This document shows positions 46,104 to 55,589 of a stretch of DNA of 64,000 bases, piece after piece. Below the pieces are notes generated by a model. That model saw only the letters and a program-made list of their open reading frames with translations. It did not search any database and was not told the origin of the DNA. The DNA comes from Microstegium vimineum (Eukaryota > Streptophyta > Magnoliopsida > Poales > Poaceae). The stretch spans positions 31,071,473 to 31,135,472 of the forward strand of contig CM039140.1 of the NCBI GenBank assembly GCA_022036555.1. The letters are read 5' to 3'. The position numbers and the translations under genes were made by a program. Numbering within the stretch: the first letter of the stretch is position 1; each line of letters opens with the position of its first letter.

Positions 46104-46206
46104 GCTAACCTTAGGGCTTCGAACGAACGTGAAATGTGTTTCGAGAACGTTTTATTCATTCGAGAATTTGTACAATAAATGGGGAAATGTAACAAGGCCC
46201 TGGGCC

Positions 46207-47430
46207 TCAGGGATAGAAGCGACGTAGCTGTTTCGATGTTCCACGCGTTGTGAAGAGCTCTCCCTTCTCGTTCTTCAGTTTGTAAGTGCCGGGCTTCAGC
46301 ACCTCTGCCACGATGAAGGGTCCCTCCCAAGGTGGTGTCAGCTTGTGACACCCCTTGCTGCTCGTCGACGGCGCAGAACGAGGTCGCCGACGTTGAGTCC
46401 CTTTTGCGCACGTTCTTGTCGTGGTAGCGTCGTAGCGTCTGCTGGTACCCAAGGGCTGACTGAACAGGGCCAATGTCACGAGCTTCCTCGAGCTGGTCGA
46501 GGGAGTCCTCTCGGGCTACTATGTTGGCTTCTCGCTGTAGGCTTTCAGTCGAGGGGACCCGTACTCGAGGTCGGTGGGGAGGACGGCCTCGGACCCATAG
46601 ACCAAGAAAACGGGGAGAACCCGTAGCTCGACTCGGTGTCGTTCGGAGACTCCATAGCACAGCGGGCAGCTCTTCACCCATCTTTTTTCCATGTCTGTTC
46701 AGCCGGTCGAAGATCCTTGGCTTGAGGCCGCCTGCAAAACCATGCCGTTGGCACGCTCGACCTACCGTTAGTTCGAGGGTGGGCAACTGCAGACCAATTC
46801 ACCCTGATGTGGTGATCGTCACAGAAGTCTAGGAACTTTGGCCGGTGAACTGCGTGCCATTGTCGGTAATGATATGTTGGGGACCCCGAAGCGGTGGGAC
46901 GTCGGTGAAGAATACACGGCTTGCCGAGACGGATGTTGGCGATGGGCCGAGCCTCGATCCACTTCGAGAACTTGTCGATAGCCACGAGAAGGTGAGTGTG
47001 CCCACCCTTGGTTCTTTTCAGGGGACCGACCATGTCGAGCCCCATACTGCGAACAGGCCAAGTTAGGGTATCATCTGAAGAGCTGGGCGGGTAGGTGATC
47101 TGCCTGGCGTAGAATTGGCATCCCTGGCAGGATCGAACGAGTTTGGTGGCGTCGTTGACTGCCGGGGCCAGTAAAGCCCTGTCGAAAGGCACTTCCTACC
47201 AGGGTTCTCGGCGCCGCGTGGTGGCCGCAAGCCCCCGAGTGTAGTCCCTCAGCAGTGCCCTCCCCTCCCGAGGGTGAGGCAGCGTTGGAGTACACCCGAC
47301 GGGCTGCGACGATAAGCTCGCGGCTGTCCCCGTACAAGACGTAGGTTTTGGCACGTCGAGCTACTCGACGAGCTTCCGTGCGGTCTTCCGGGAGTTCGCC
47401 TCGCGTCAGGTACTCGAGGTAAGGCGCGCG
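46207..47430 (-). pseudogene. Integrase of family 1 copy 2, broken
   Basis: The zinc-finger region near 47090-47190 reads VRSCQGCQFYARQ, then the core MGLDMVGPLKRTKGGHTHLL and DKFSKWIEARPI, with the first catalytic Asp in LDMVGP. The second Asp region is shifted out of frame near 46850. LWSLRTTPSRATG (about 46650) and YQQTLRRYHDKNVRKRD (about 46440) are typical of the C-terminal half. GPFIVAEVLKPGTYKL at 46290-46340 is the tail; the stop follows LRRFYP at 46207. It would integrate the element cDNA. Four or more frame changes are required to follow it. Confidence 0.85.
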
Positions 47431-48440
47431 CCAATCCGTCGAGGGGTTGGCGTTGCGACGGCCCCGTCGATCTCCATGACCCCTCCCCCGCCCGAGGGGG
47501 GATCGGTCGAGGGGGTGGGCCGACCCCTTTGCTCGAGGGCGGGAGCCCCCGAGCCTAGGTCGACGGACGGTGTGTGCAGATCCCTCGAGAAGATGTCGGG
47601 GGGGACCGTCCCTCGAGTAGACGCAATTTTGCCAGCTCGTCGGCAGCCCTCGTTGTACCGACGGCTACGTGGTTGACTCGAGGCCATAGAACTTGTCCTC
47701 GAGCTTTTTTCGAACCTCCTTGCATAGGCTTCCATCTTAGGATCGTGGCAGCTCGAGTCTTTCATCACTTGGTCGATTACCAACTGAAGTCCCCTCGCAC
47801 GCGAGGCTCGACCCCGAGCTCGATGGCGATGCGCAGCCGTTGACGAGGGCCTCGTACTCGGCGACGTTGTTGGAGGCGGGGAAGTGGAGGCGGATGACAT
47901 ATCGCATATGGACCCCCTGAGGGCGATACGAATAGCAATCCTGCGCCTGCTCCCGCCTTCATCAGTGATCCGCGAAGTACATGGCCCAGAGCTCGCTCTG
48001 CACCTGCGCCGGGGTAGTTGGGTGTCGGTCCATTCGGCGATGAAATCTGCCAGTACCTGAGACTTGATAGCTTCCGAGGGGCGTAGGAGAGGGTCTCCCC
48101 CGTGAGCTCGGCGGACCACTTGGCGATCCTTCCCGATGCCTCCCGGTTCTGGATTATCTCTCCGAGGGGGAAAGATGAAACCACAAGTGACCGGATGGCC
48201 CAGGAAATAGTGTTTGAGCTTCCGCCGAGTGAGGAACGAGCGCGTATAGTAGCTTCTGGATGTGGGGGTACCTTGTCTTGGTTTCGGAAAGGACCTCGCT
48301 CACAGAAATAAACAGGCCTTTGAACCGCAGGGCGTGTCCTTTTTTCCTCCCTCTCGACTACTATGACCGCGCTGACTACCTGCGTAGTTGCCGCGACATA
48401 AAGCAGGAGGGGTTCGGCCGGGCTCGGGGGGACCAAGACC
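47431..48440 (-). pseudogene. RT connection and RNase H of family 1 copy 2, broken
   Basis: 48100-48436 reads EPLLLYVAATTQVVSAVIVV and REEKRTRPAVQRPVYF, the RT-RNase H connection. VLADFIAEWTD (48040) is the usual entry to RNase H. GSLMKAGAGAGLLFVSP near 47950 follows, with the first Asp expected just before it. LVIDQVMKDSSCHDPKMEAY (47720-47790) is the late helix. From 47431 to about 47650 the linker to integrase is poorly defined. Frames change several times. Confidence 0.75.
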
Positions 48441-49330
48441 GGGGCAGGTGAGCAAGGCCTTGAGCCTCGAGAGGGATTCTCAGCTTCGGCGGTCCACGCG
48501 AAGTGTTATGTCTCTTCAGGAGTCGGTAAAGGGGCAGGGCCTTTTCTCCGAGCTTCGAGATGAAGCGACTGAGGGCGGCAAGGCACCCAGTAACCCTTTG
48601 CACACTCTTGAGGTCTTTGATCGGGCCCATCCCGCGATGGCGGTTACCTTCTCGGATTGGCCTCGATAAAACCACACGCGTTGGGAAACTATGTACCCTA
48701 GGAGCATGCCTCGAGGGACCCCGAAGACACACTTCTCAGGGTTTAGTTTTATGCGGTTAGATCCGAGACACCAAACGCAATCTCGAGGTCTCCGACTAGG
48801 TTTCCGACGGTTCTGGACTTGACCACGATATCGTCGACGTAGGCTTCGACGATCGGACCCTATGTGTTTCCCGAAGACGCGGAGCATGCATCGCTGGTAG
48901 TGGCCCCGCGTTCCGCAAGCCGAAGGGCATGGTGAGGTAGCAAAACATGCCGAAAGAGTGATGAAGGAGGTCGCGAGCTGATCGGACTCCTTCATCTTTA
49001 TTTGGTGGTAGCCGAATACGCATCAAGGAAGCAAAGGTTTCACATCCGAAGTGGAATCTACTATTTTGGTCAATGCGAGGTAAAGGAAAAGGAACTTAGG
49101 ACATGCTTTATTCAAACTGGTGTAGTCCTACACACATCCTATCCTTCCCATTCTTTTTCTTTACAAGCACGGATTAGCTAACCACTCGGGATGATGTACC
49201 TCCTTGATGAATCCGGCCTTCAAAAGCTTGTCGACCTCCCCCCCGATGATCTCTGCGCTTCTCCTCGTCGAAGCGGCGCAGGCGTTGCTTCACCGGTTTG
49301 GTGACCCGGCTCGGATGTCTAAGGAGTGCT
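48441..49330 (-). pseudogene. Reverse transcriptase of family 1 copy 2, broken
   Basis: Starts with PVKQRLRRFDEEKR (about 49270), the conserved entry to gypsy RT. The catalytic motif reads VEAYVDDIVVK with YVDD at 48830-48841, intact. KLNPEKCVFGVPRGMLLGYI at 48690-48750 and a thumb segment follow. The stretch 49000-49170 is hard to follow and contains stops. RT makes cDNA from the genomic RNA. Although the active site is intact, frameshifts on both sides prevent a full protein as sequenced. Confidence 0.8.
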
Positions 49331-50050
49331 CGCGACTTCCCTTCGGGATGCCCGGCATGTCCGAGGGACTCCATGCGAACACGTCGGCGTTCGCATCGGA
49401 GAAAGTCGACGAGCACGGCTCCTATTTGGGCTCGAGGGTGGCACTGATCGTCAGCACCTTCCCGTCCTTGAGGCCGGGGTCGAGCGGAATAGGTCTTCGT
49501 GTCTTCCGCCGGCTTGAAGTTGCCAGCGTGGCGCTTGGAGTCGGGGATCTCTCCGGACAAGTCGTCGAGGGCCGCGAGATAGCCGAATCCTCACGGGCTT
49601 CCGCTTTTTCCACGCACCATCGACGTCGCAGTCGTATGCGTGCTCGTAAGAGGTGTCGACGGTGATGACCCCCGGGCCCCGGCATCTTGAGCTTGAGGTA
49701 GGTGTATTCGGGACCGCCATGAACTTGGCGTACCCCGGTCTACCGATGATGGCGGGTAGTGCCTTCGCCACGCGACCCACCTCGAAGGTCAGCTCTTCCT
49801 TTCAAGTTCGAGGGGACACCGAAACAGACCGGTAACTTGACGCGGCCGATCGGAGTGCCTTCTTCCCCCGGACGATTCCGTGGAACCCCCCCGCGCTGGG
49901 CAGGAGCATGGTCCTCGGATCCCCAGGAGGCAGAAGGGTCTCGGCGTAGATATGTTGAGGCGCTCCCCCCGTCCATGAGTACCTTGCTGAGGCGGGTGTT
50001 GAGAATGATCGGGTCGACGACGAGCGGGTAAACCCCTGCGTTGGGGATGT
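49331..50050 (-). pseudogene. Aspartic protease of family 1 copy 2, broken
   Basis: MDGGS at about 49965-49976 carries the catalytic Asp (DGG form). The conserved Gly-Arg block is ALPAIIGRPGYAKFMAVPNT at 49690-49760, followed by GPGVITVDTSYEHAYDCDV near 49640. A frameshift lies between the catalytic motif and GRP. The protease cuts Gag-Pol. Its place between gag and RT is as expected. Confidence 0.75.
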
Positions 50051-52640
50051 GCTCGGGTGGTCGTCCTGATCGAAAGGTGATCGGCGTGCGGGACCAGTCT
50101 AGGTACCCGTGGGGCCTGGGCCCGAAACGGCAAAAAAGACCTCTCGACGCTCCCTCTTGCGTTGGCGCGTGGTGAGGCAGGTCGAGGGTCCCCGTAGATC
50201 ATGTAGCAGTCGTGGATCTCGGGGAAGCCTCCCTTTTGAACATCGCCCCTGACTTGGACGTCCACAGGCGGGTCTTCCTTGCCGTCGTCTCTCCGGGGAC
50301 CAGGAGGGACGAAGTGCCTTCGAAGCATGCGGCAATCCTCGAGGCGGTGATTGGCCGGCCCCATAATGGTAGGGGCAAGGCTCTTCCAGCATTTTGTCGA
50401 AGACGCCCCCGTCGGAGGGGCCCTCGAGGCTTCCGCTTGTCCGCTGCAGCGACAAGGTCGTCGGGGTCGTCGTCCTGCTCGAACGTTGGGCTCGACGACG
50501 CGCCGGCCCCGTTGGTTCTTCTTCTTCTTCTTCTTCTTCTGGCCGCCGTTGCCAGTCGTTGTTCCTCCTGGGGCCCCTTGTTTTCTTGGCCCATCGTCCG
50601 AGCCCCCGGGTTTCGTTCCGCGTTGCCCTCCTCCTTCGCTGGGGGAGTCTGGAAGAATGCGCCACGGCCTCCTCGCCAGCCGCGTATTGGCATGACGTCC
50701 ATGACTCGTTGGCGGTCTTGGGGTGTTTCGCCCCAGCTCCCGCACCAACTCTTGCAGGTCGTCCCGGCGATGAACGCCGTGATGACCTCGTGGTCGAAAT
50801 GTGAAGTCAGTGCGTACGTTTGCTTCGAGAATCGGCGGGTGAAGGCGCGGAGGTCCTCTCCTGGTTTCTGCTTGCAGCTGCGAAGTCCCAGGAGTTGCCC
50901 GGCCCGCTCGTAGGTGCCCTTGAAGTTGCCCTCAAGATCCGAACCAGGTCGGACCAGTCCTGGATCAAGTCCGGGGAGTTTCCTCGAGCCACCTTCGAGC
51001 GGTGTCGGAGAGGAACAGCGGGAGTTGCCGGATGATGACGAGGTCATCTTTGGCTCCACCCAGCTGGCATGCCAGCCTGAAGTCGGCAAGCCAGAGCTCT
51101 GGCTTGGTTTCGCCGTTGTATTGATCAGGCTGGTGGGTGGACGGAAACGCACGGGCAGGGAGGCCCGTCGGATAGTTTCTTCCGAAGACTCGAGGCCCCG
51201 GTGGCTCCGGAGACCGACATCGGTCCTTCGTCACTGTCGTACGCCCCGCCTCGGTGAGCGCTGTAGCCTCGAGCCTCGGCGTCGCCGCATCGCGTCGATT
51301 GTTCACTCGAGGGGGGAGGTCGTCGATGAGCGTTCCCGAAACCGGTCGTTGCTCGACCCGCCCTGGGGGCGCCTTGTTCTGGTGGACAGAGGCTCCCCGA
51401 TTTTGTCGAGGGGGCGCTGTCCCCGCCGCTCAGAAGCGCCCCATCAGACGCTCGAGGCCGAGCTCTCCGCCTGCTGGACGCCGCAGTTTGGAGTAGCCCC
51501 TGGATTTCTTCCCTAATACGTTGTGCCTGGGGGTCGACGGCGCCGGCATGTCGCGAGCAGCATCGCGGCTGCTACAACATTCTGGCTGGCGCGGTTGAAG
51601 ACCGGGGTTCAACGTTCCCTTCCTCCGACGATCTGCCGGTGGACCTCCCGGGCCCGCTCGCGAGCTCCTCCACCCTGAGGGCGCCCCTCGATCCCGCTCG
51701 AGGGCATGTTCAAGCTGCTGAAGAACCAGGCGCTCTTCCTCGAGCTTGCCGAGGAGCTCCTCGGACCTGCGTAATCTGGACGTCGGGGGGTGGATCGCTC
51801 TATCGGGATTTGGGGGGATGGGCGTCTCGAGGTGGCGTGGCGTTGCCCCCCTCCCTTCTTCGGGGTCTGCTGTGTCGTCGACGTCGTCCTGAAGGACGGT
51901 TTGCTCGTCGAGATGGAAGCACTCCCGAGTGGAGTCGTAACTCTCGTCGGGAGAGCGAGTCGAAGTCGCGTGGTAGAAGTGGGGGAAGAGCCTGCCTGTT
52001 TTCCTCCTCCTCCAGGCCGCCGTAATGTGCCCCACGTACGGGGTTAGTTCTGCTCGCCCGGAGAAGGGGTAGTGACGGGATCGATCGTCGCCCATGACGG
52101 CGTCCACGAGACTCGTCGTAGGTATGTACTCGCTGCCTTGCGAAGGCAGAGTAGAGCCGGCGCTGTTGCGGCCCCGTATGAGAACGGGGTCGCGCGGTGG
52201 TGATGGGGTCGTAGGTGTCGGAGAAGCCACGGAGGCTCCGGGGATGATGACGCAGAAGAGTCAAAGTCCCACTCGGGGAGACGCCCGCCCTCGGCCCACA
52301 AGTATGAGTCAAGCGGACCCCCCCCAGGGGGGGGCCGGTCCCAGCCCGGGACCGAGGGAAACGGCATCCAGCGCCCCAGAATTTGCTCGACGGCGAGCGC
52401 GTCGAAGTCGCTCGCAAAGCCTCCTCCTGATCGCAGGCCAAGAGTCGTAAGCGGGGGGCCGTCCGTCTGATCCTAGCTGGCTCCGGTGCAGCGGAGCTGC
52501 TGACGTCTAGGCCACGGGCGGAGGGGAAGACTATGAAGTCGCCCTGGTCCGTAGGAACGAAACCCCTAGGCTGCCAAACCAGATACGGTGTTGAACGGGA
52601 ACGGTGGGGTGGTGGAATCCATCTGAGAGAGTAGTTCGGA
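50051..52640 (-). pseudogene. gag of family 1 copy 2, broken
   Basis: The leader follows the primer binding site; the start codon is uncertain. An Arg/Pro/Asp-rich N-terminal part (51430-52230) includes GKLEEERLVLQQLEHALERD, probably a coiled coil. The capsid core at 50800-51200 reads QPDQYNGETKPELWLADFRL, DDLVIIRQLPLFLSDTARRW, NFKGTYERAGQLLGLRSCKQ and PGEDLRAFTRRFSKQTY, typical of Retrotrans_gag. Near 50520 a (CTT)n tract on the + strand encodes poly-Lys before NQRGRR, a basic patch. No CCHC knuckle is clear. Several frame shifts divide the segment. Confidence 0.8.
50517..50541 (+). repeat. (CTT)n microsatellite in gag
   Basis: About eight TTC/CTT units; on the - strand it encodes a run of Lys in gag. 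Copies of this tract may vary in length between elements. Confidence 0.75.
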
Positions 52641-52660
52641 AGTTGATCGGCACGCGAATC

Positions 52661-52680
52661 CCCCTACCTGGCGCGCCAAC
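52661..52680 (-). other. Primer binding site of family 1 copy 2
   Basis: On the - strand TTGGCGCGCCAGGTAGGGG follows the LTR end CCGACA directly. The identical sequence follows the LTR at 58387. TGG fits a tRNA CCA end; the tRNA is not named here. Confidence 0.75.
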
Positions 52681-53877
52681 TGTCGGTGTTATGACCCGGG
52701 GGTCAAGACCACCAACGAGTAAATTTTGTAATATCGCGTGCTCCCTCTCTCAGACGTGATGCAAGATGGACACAAGAGTTATCCTGGTTCGGGCGAAGAG
52801 GGCCCTACGTCCAGCGGGGGAGGATGACTTGTATTATCTCGCACCCAAAGCGTGCTCGTACAGGGGGGTACAAAGCAGCGTTACACGGAGTCGCCTCCCA
52901 AGGGTCGATCGAGCGCGTGGTGTGTGTGTATGGCGGGTCTAGGGTCCCCGAGAACCAAAGTCGGATCAGAGTCCTCAAAGAGAAACCTGGAAAAAGAAAG
53001 TCTCTGACCAGAGCCCCCCCTTTCATCTACCCTCCGGCGTCCCCCTTTTATAGACCAGGGGGAGACTCGAGGGTACAAGGGCCCTAATAGTAGAAGTAAT
53101 GGGCGGCGCATCCACGGCACAGTGTCGGCGAAGAGACATCGAGCACTGTGGCGGCGTGGTCTTTCCCTCCTTCAGAGCGTCCCTGGTCACAGGGCATCAG
53201 TAGAAGTCGTCGCAGTACAGTATTCGCAGGCGGGCAACAGTCCCATGGCCGAAAGCGGGACGGGGCGATGGGACGTCTTCCGTACCGGGGTTGTTGAAGA
53301 GGAGGGGGTCGAGCCCCTCGGCGGGGGGGTGTCGAGCCACGCATGACCTCTGTCCACGTTCCCGAAGCCGTCGTCGAGGGTCCGCACCAATCCACTTTCC
53401 AGGGGTACTGTAGAAAGTCCGTACTTTGCGTAGTGGCGGCAGTGGCGGCACAGTCGACGGGAGTCCGGGACTGGACCGGGAGTTGGCGGATTTGACAGCG
53501 GCGCAGGCGCCCATTCGTCAGATGGGTTTGCTTTTACCCCATGGGAGATTTTGGGTTACTCGAGCCCTCGTCCACGACGTGCCAGTGAAGGGTCAGGCGA
53601 CGACCGTTGAGGGGGCGATGTCGAGGTAGAGGCCGGGGGTCGTTCCCCGACCCCCGTCCGTCGCGAGGTAGAGCCGGGGGGTCGCTCGCCCGACCCCTCG
53701 TCCCCCGCCGAGGTAGAAGCGGGGCGGGCTGGTTTCTGCAGTCGGTGTAAGCGGGGCCCTTGATTGATGGGCCACGTCTCGCCGAACAGTAGGCCGATCC
53801 TTGCCTTAAAAATGGTTGCTATGTTTAGCGTTAATTTATTAAAGGGTTTAGGGTACCCCTTACCTTCGTACCCGACA
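52681..53877 (-). repeat. 5' LTR of family 1 copy 2
   Basis: TGTCGGTGTTATGACC at 52681 through CCCGACA at 53877. A TATA motif lies at 53045-53052 (CTTTTATA on the + strand) and about three minisatellite units near 53600-53720. Transcription would run leftward through the element and in the same direction as the interrupted gene. Confidence 0.9.
53045..53052 (-). promoter_or_regulatory. LTR promoter TATA box (copy 2, 5' LTR)
   Basis: TATAAAAG on the - strand, in the same context as in the other family 1 LTRs. Predicted start of the genomic RNA about 30 bases downstream (leftward). Confidence 0.55.
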
Positions 53878-54650
53878 ATTGGTGTTCGAGGTTGTTGTCC
53901 TGGCAGCCTTGGAGGCCTCTTTTGCAGTAAGCAGAGAAAACCCAGATGACGTGTGGCCTCGAGAGACAGCCCCGCTGGGCAATTCAAAGTATTAGGAAGT
54001 GGCGGACCATTGCCATATTTCCGGCGATCAGGTTTGTACGCGAATTGGGCAAATGCACCATAAGGAGAGGAATAATTGGGATCCTGATCAATGTAATTGG
54101 GATTGGCCATGGGAGGGAAAAAGCCTTGGGCAGTGGCTGCTTCTTCTTCAAGACCCAGGACTTCTTGCTGCTGGTCCTCTTGACACACTGACTGACCATG
54201 ACGCCACCATCAGCAGCAGCTTCTTCCCCTCCCAGTGGATTGACATCAATGGGAAATGTGGCTGGCTGGATTGCTCCTGCTCCACCTTCCGCCGCCTATG
54301 CTTCTTCCTCACATGTCGCCCCCCTCTGTCGTCTCCTTGCTTTCCCTCTGCGAGATTTGGACCACAACAGCAGTGGGCGGCGATGGAATCAAACCCCTGC
54401 AGCCTCCCCATTCTTTCCATTTCTTGTGCTTTTTTTCCTCTCCGCACAGGCTCCTCCATTAATGGAGATACCGGCAGCGCCTCCTGATCCTCAACCCGCC
54501 TCAACTGCCCACCGCTATCATCTCCGTGGAGGTTAAGGTTTCGGGAGCGACTGGGACCGGTGAGTCGGACTTGTATTCCGGGTTTGCCAGAGGACGGGAG
54601 ACTCCCCCACCGCCATCTCCCTTGTCATCTTATTCTCGGCTTTTCTTTCC
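53878..54650 (-). pseudogene. MBD4L: MBD4-like 5' region, duplicate unit 1 (joined to the LTR)
   Basis: On the - strand reads SLMVHLPNS in one frame and, in the frame shared with unit 2, PYGAFAQFAYKPDRRKYGNG, PPLPNTLNCPAGLS, LGFLCLLQKRPPRLPGQQP up to the LTR at 53877. Upstream (54190-54540) a Lys/Arg-rich N-terminal-like segment includes VSPLMEEPVRRGKKAQEMER. Unit 2 repeats the layout 770 bp to the right (for example CAAGACCCAGGACTTCTTGC at 54149 and 54919). The frame continues across the inserted element into 38206. I take this as the exon that the element split. Confidence 0.65.
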
Positions 54651-55140
54651 CTTTGATCCCTTACTCTTCTTGTGAACCTGAGGCTGGGCATGGTTGCTTG
54701 GTGTCTGAGGTTTTTGTCCTGGGAGCCTTGGAGGTCTCTTTTGCAGCGAGTAGAGAAGACCCAGATGATGGTGGCCTTGAGGAGGCAGCCTCACGGGGCG
54801 ATCAACGGTATTAGGAAGTGGCAGACCATTGCCATCTTGCTGGCGATCAGGTTTGTAGGCGAATTGGCCAAAGAATGTACCAAAAGGTGAACGAATAATT
54901 GGGTCCCTGCCGCTTCTTCAAGACCCAGGACTTCTTGCTGCTGCTCCACTTGTCACACTGACTGCCCATGACGCCACCGCCAGCAGCAGCTTTCTTCCCC
55001 TGCCTGTGGATGGACATCAACGGGAAATGATGGGTGGTTGGATTGCTTGTGCTCCACCTTTGGCCGCCCTCTGCTTTTTCCTCACCGTCGCCCCCTCTGT
55101 CGTCACCTTGCTTAACATCTGCAAGTTTTGGGCCGCAGCA
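54651..55140 (-). pseudogene. MBD4L: MBD4-like 5' region, duplicate unit 2 (unoccupied site)
   Basis: Parallel to unit 1: FGQFAYKPDRQQDGNGLPLP, NTVDRPVRLPPQGHHHLGLL, QKRPPRLPGQKPQT, then directly NHAQPQVHKKSKGSKGK, which in unit 1 lies beyond the 15.7-kb element (38206). The stretch 54685-54720 is thus the target without the insertion. Frames break shortly after. The duplication predates or is independent of the insertion, since only unit 1 carries it. Confidence 0.65.
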
Positions 55141-55500
55141 AGTTGTCAGGAAGAATTTACAATCATTCTGCCAGTAATGATCAAGCCCACACTAGTAATA
55201 AACTTGCTAGTAAAACTGAAAGTCTTGCATGCTTGAAGAGAAAGCATCAAGGCAATGAGGCTAATGGAAATAAAGAGCCTTCTCCCAAGGAGCCTACTGT
55301 TACTAAGGCTGATGCAGGAATGATGCCTCCTCGAAAGAGCCTCTAATTAGTGAGGCTGGTGGCGAGAATGTTGCTTCTCCAAAGCAGCCTATAGTTGGTG
55401 AAGATTATTACAGTGATGACCACGTACCTATCCATGTTGCTTATAATAAGAGAATGGCAACCAGAAAGTATTTTAATTTTGAACTCAGTGTATCGGATTT
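55141..55500 (+). pseudogene. Unrecognised coding-like segment, opposite to the glycosylase gene
   Basis: Codon-like reading on the + strand: SGRIYNHSASNDQAHTSNKL, ASKTESLACLKRKHQGNEAN, then SPKEPTVTKADAG. After one frame change come PLISEAGGENVASPKQPIVG and EDYYSDDHVPIHVAYNKRMA. S-P-K-E-P, P-x-E-P and S-P-K-Q-P recur as loose repeats. No family recognised. It separates duplicate units 2 and 3 of the MBD4-like 5' region and is preceded by GCCGCAG, a possible acceptor. It could be an exon captured by a transposon; no element ends were found. Confidence 0.35.
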
Positions 55501-55589
55501 TTTTTCAGTTATCTTATTTAATTACAGCCTACGTTTTGTTCTTCTTTTCTTGCGCTAATAATTAAATAAAATAAGATAATTAGAGGGCG

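Larger units (their letters stand above)
45424..46110 (-). repeat. Two tandem repeat units after pol (copy 2)
   Basis: Units at about 45424-45790 and 45791-46110 share CCTGCTTTTCTTTGCCTGAG, GTACCGTAGCCCTGGGG or GATACCGTAGCCCTGGGG, AAGCGTACTCGAGG, TTTTCGGAGACCTAGGAGG and a terminal hairpin. Same pair as at 2630-3330 in copy 1. It lies between the pol stop and the end of the antisense ORF, hence in the 3' part of the genomic RNA. Confidence 0.8.
38207..53877 (-). mobile_element. Ty3/gypsy element, family 1 copy 2, complete with both LTRs
   Basis: LTRs 52681-53877 (5', 1197 bp) and 38207-39393 (3', 1187 bp), each with TGTCGG...CCGACA ends. Between them on the - strand are primer binding site, gag, protease, RT, RNase H and integrase, a pair of tandem repeats, an antisense PF04195-like ORF and a subterminal repeat field. 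Total 15.67 kb. It sits in a coding exon of the MBD4-like gene. Flanks CATGG (38202-38206) and ATTGG (53878-53882) each differ by one base from CTTGG of the unoccupied duplicate at 54697-54701, consistent with a 5-bp target duplication. Frames are broken by many single-base indels. Confidence 0.95.

Noticed and set aside
54190..54540. Plus-strand ORFs rich in Pro and Ser in the duplicated region
   Set aside because: The frame conserved between units 1 and 2 is on the minus strand (YKPDR, LQKRPPRLPGQ) and continues into known glycosylase motifs.
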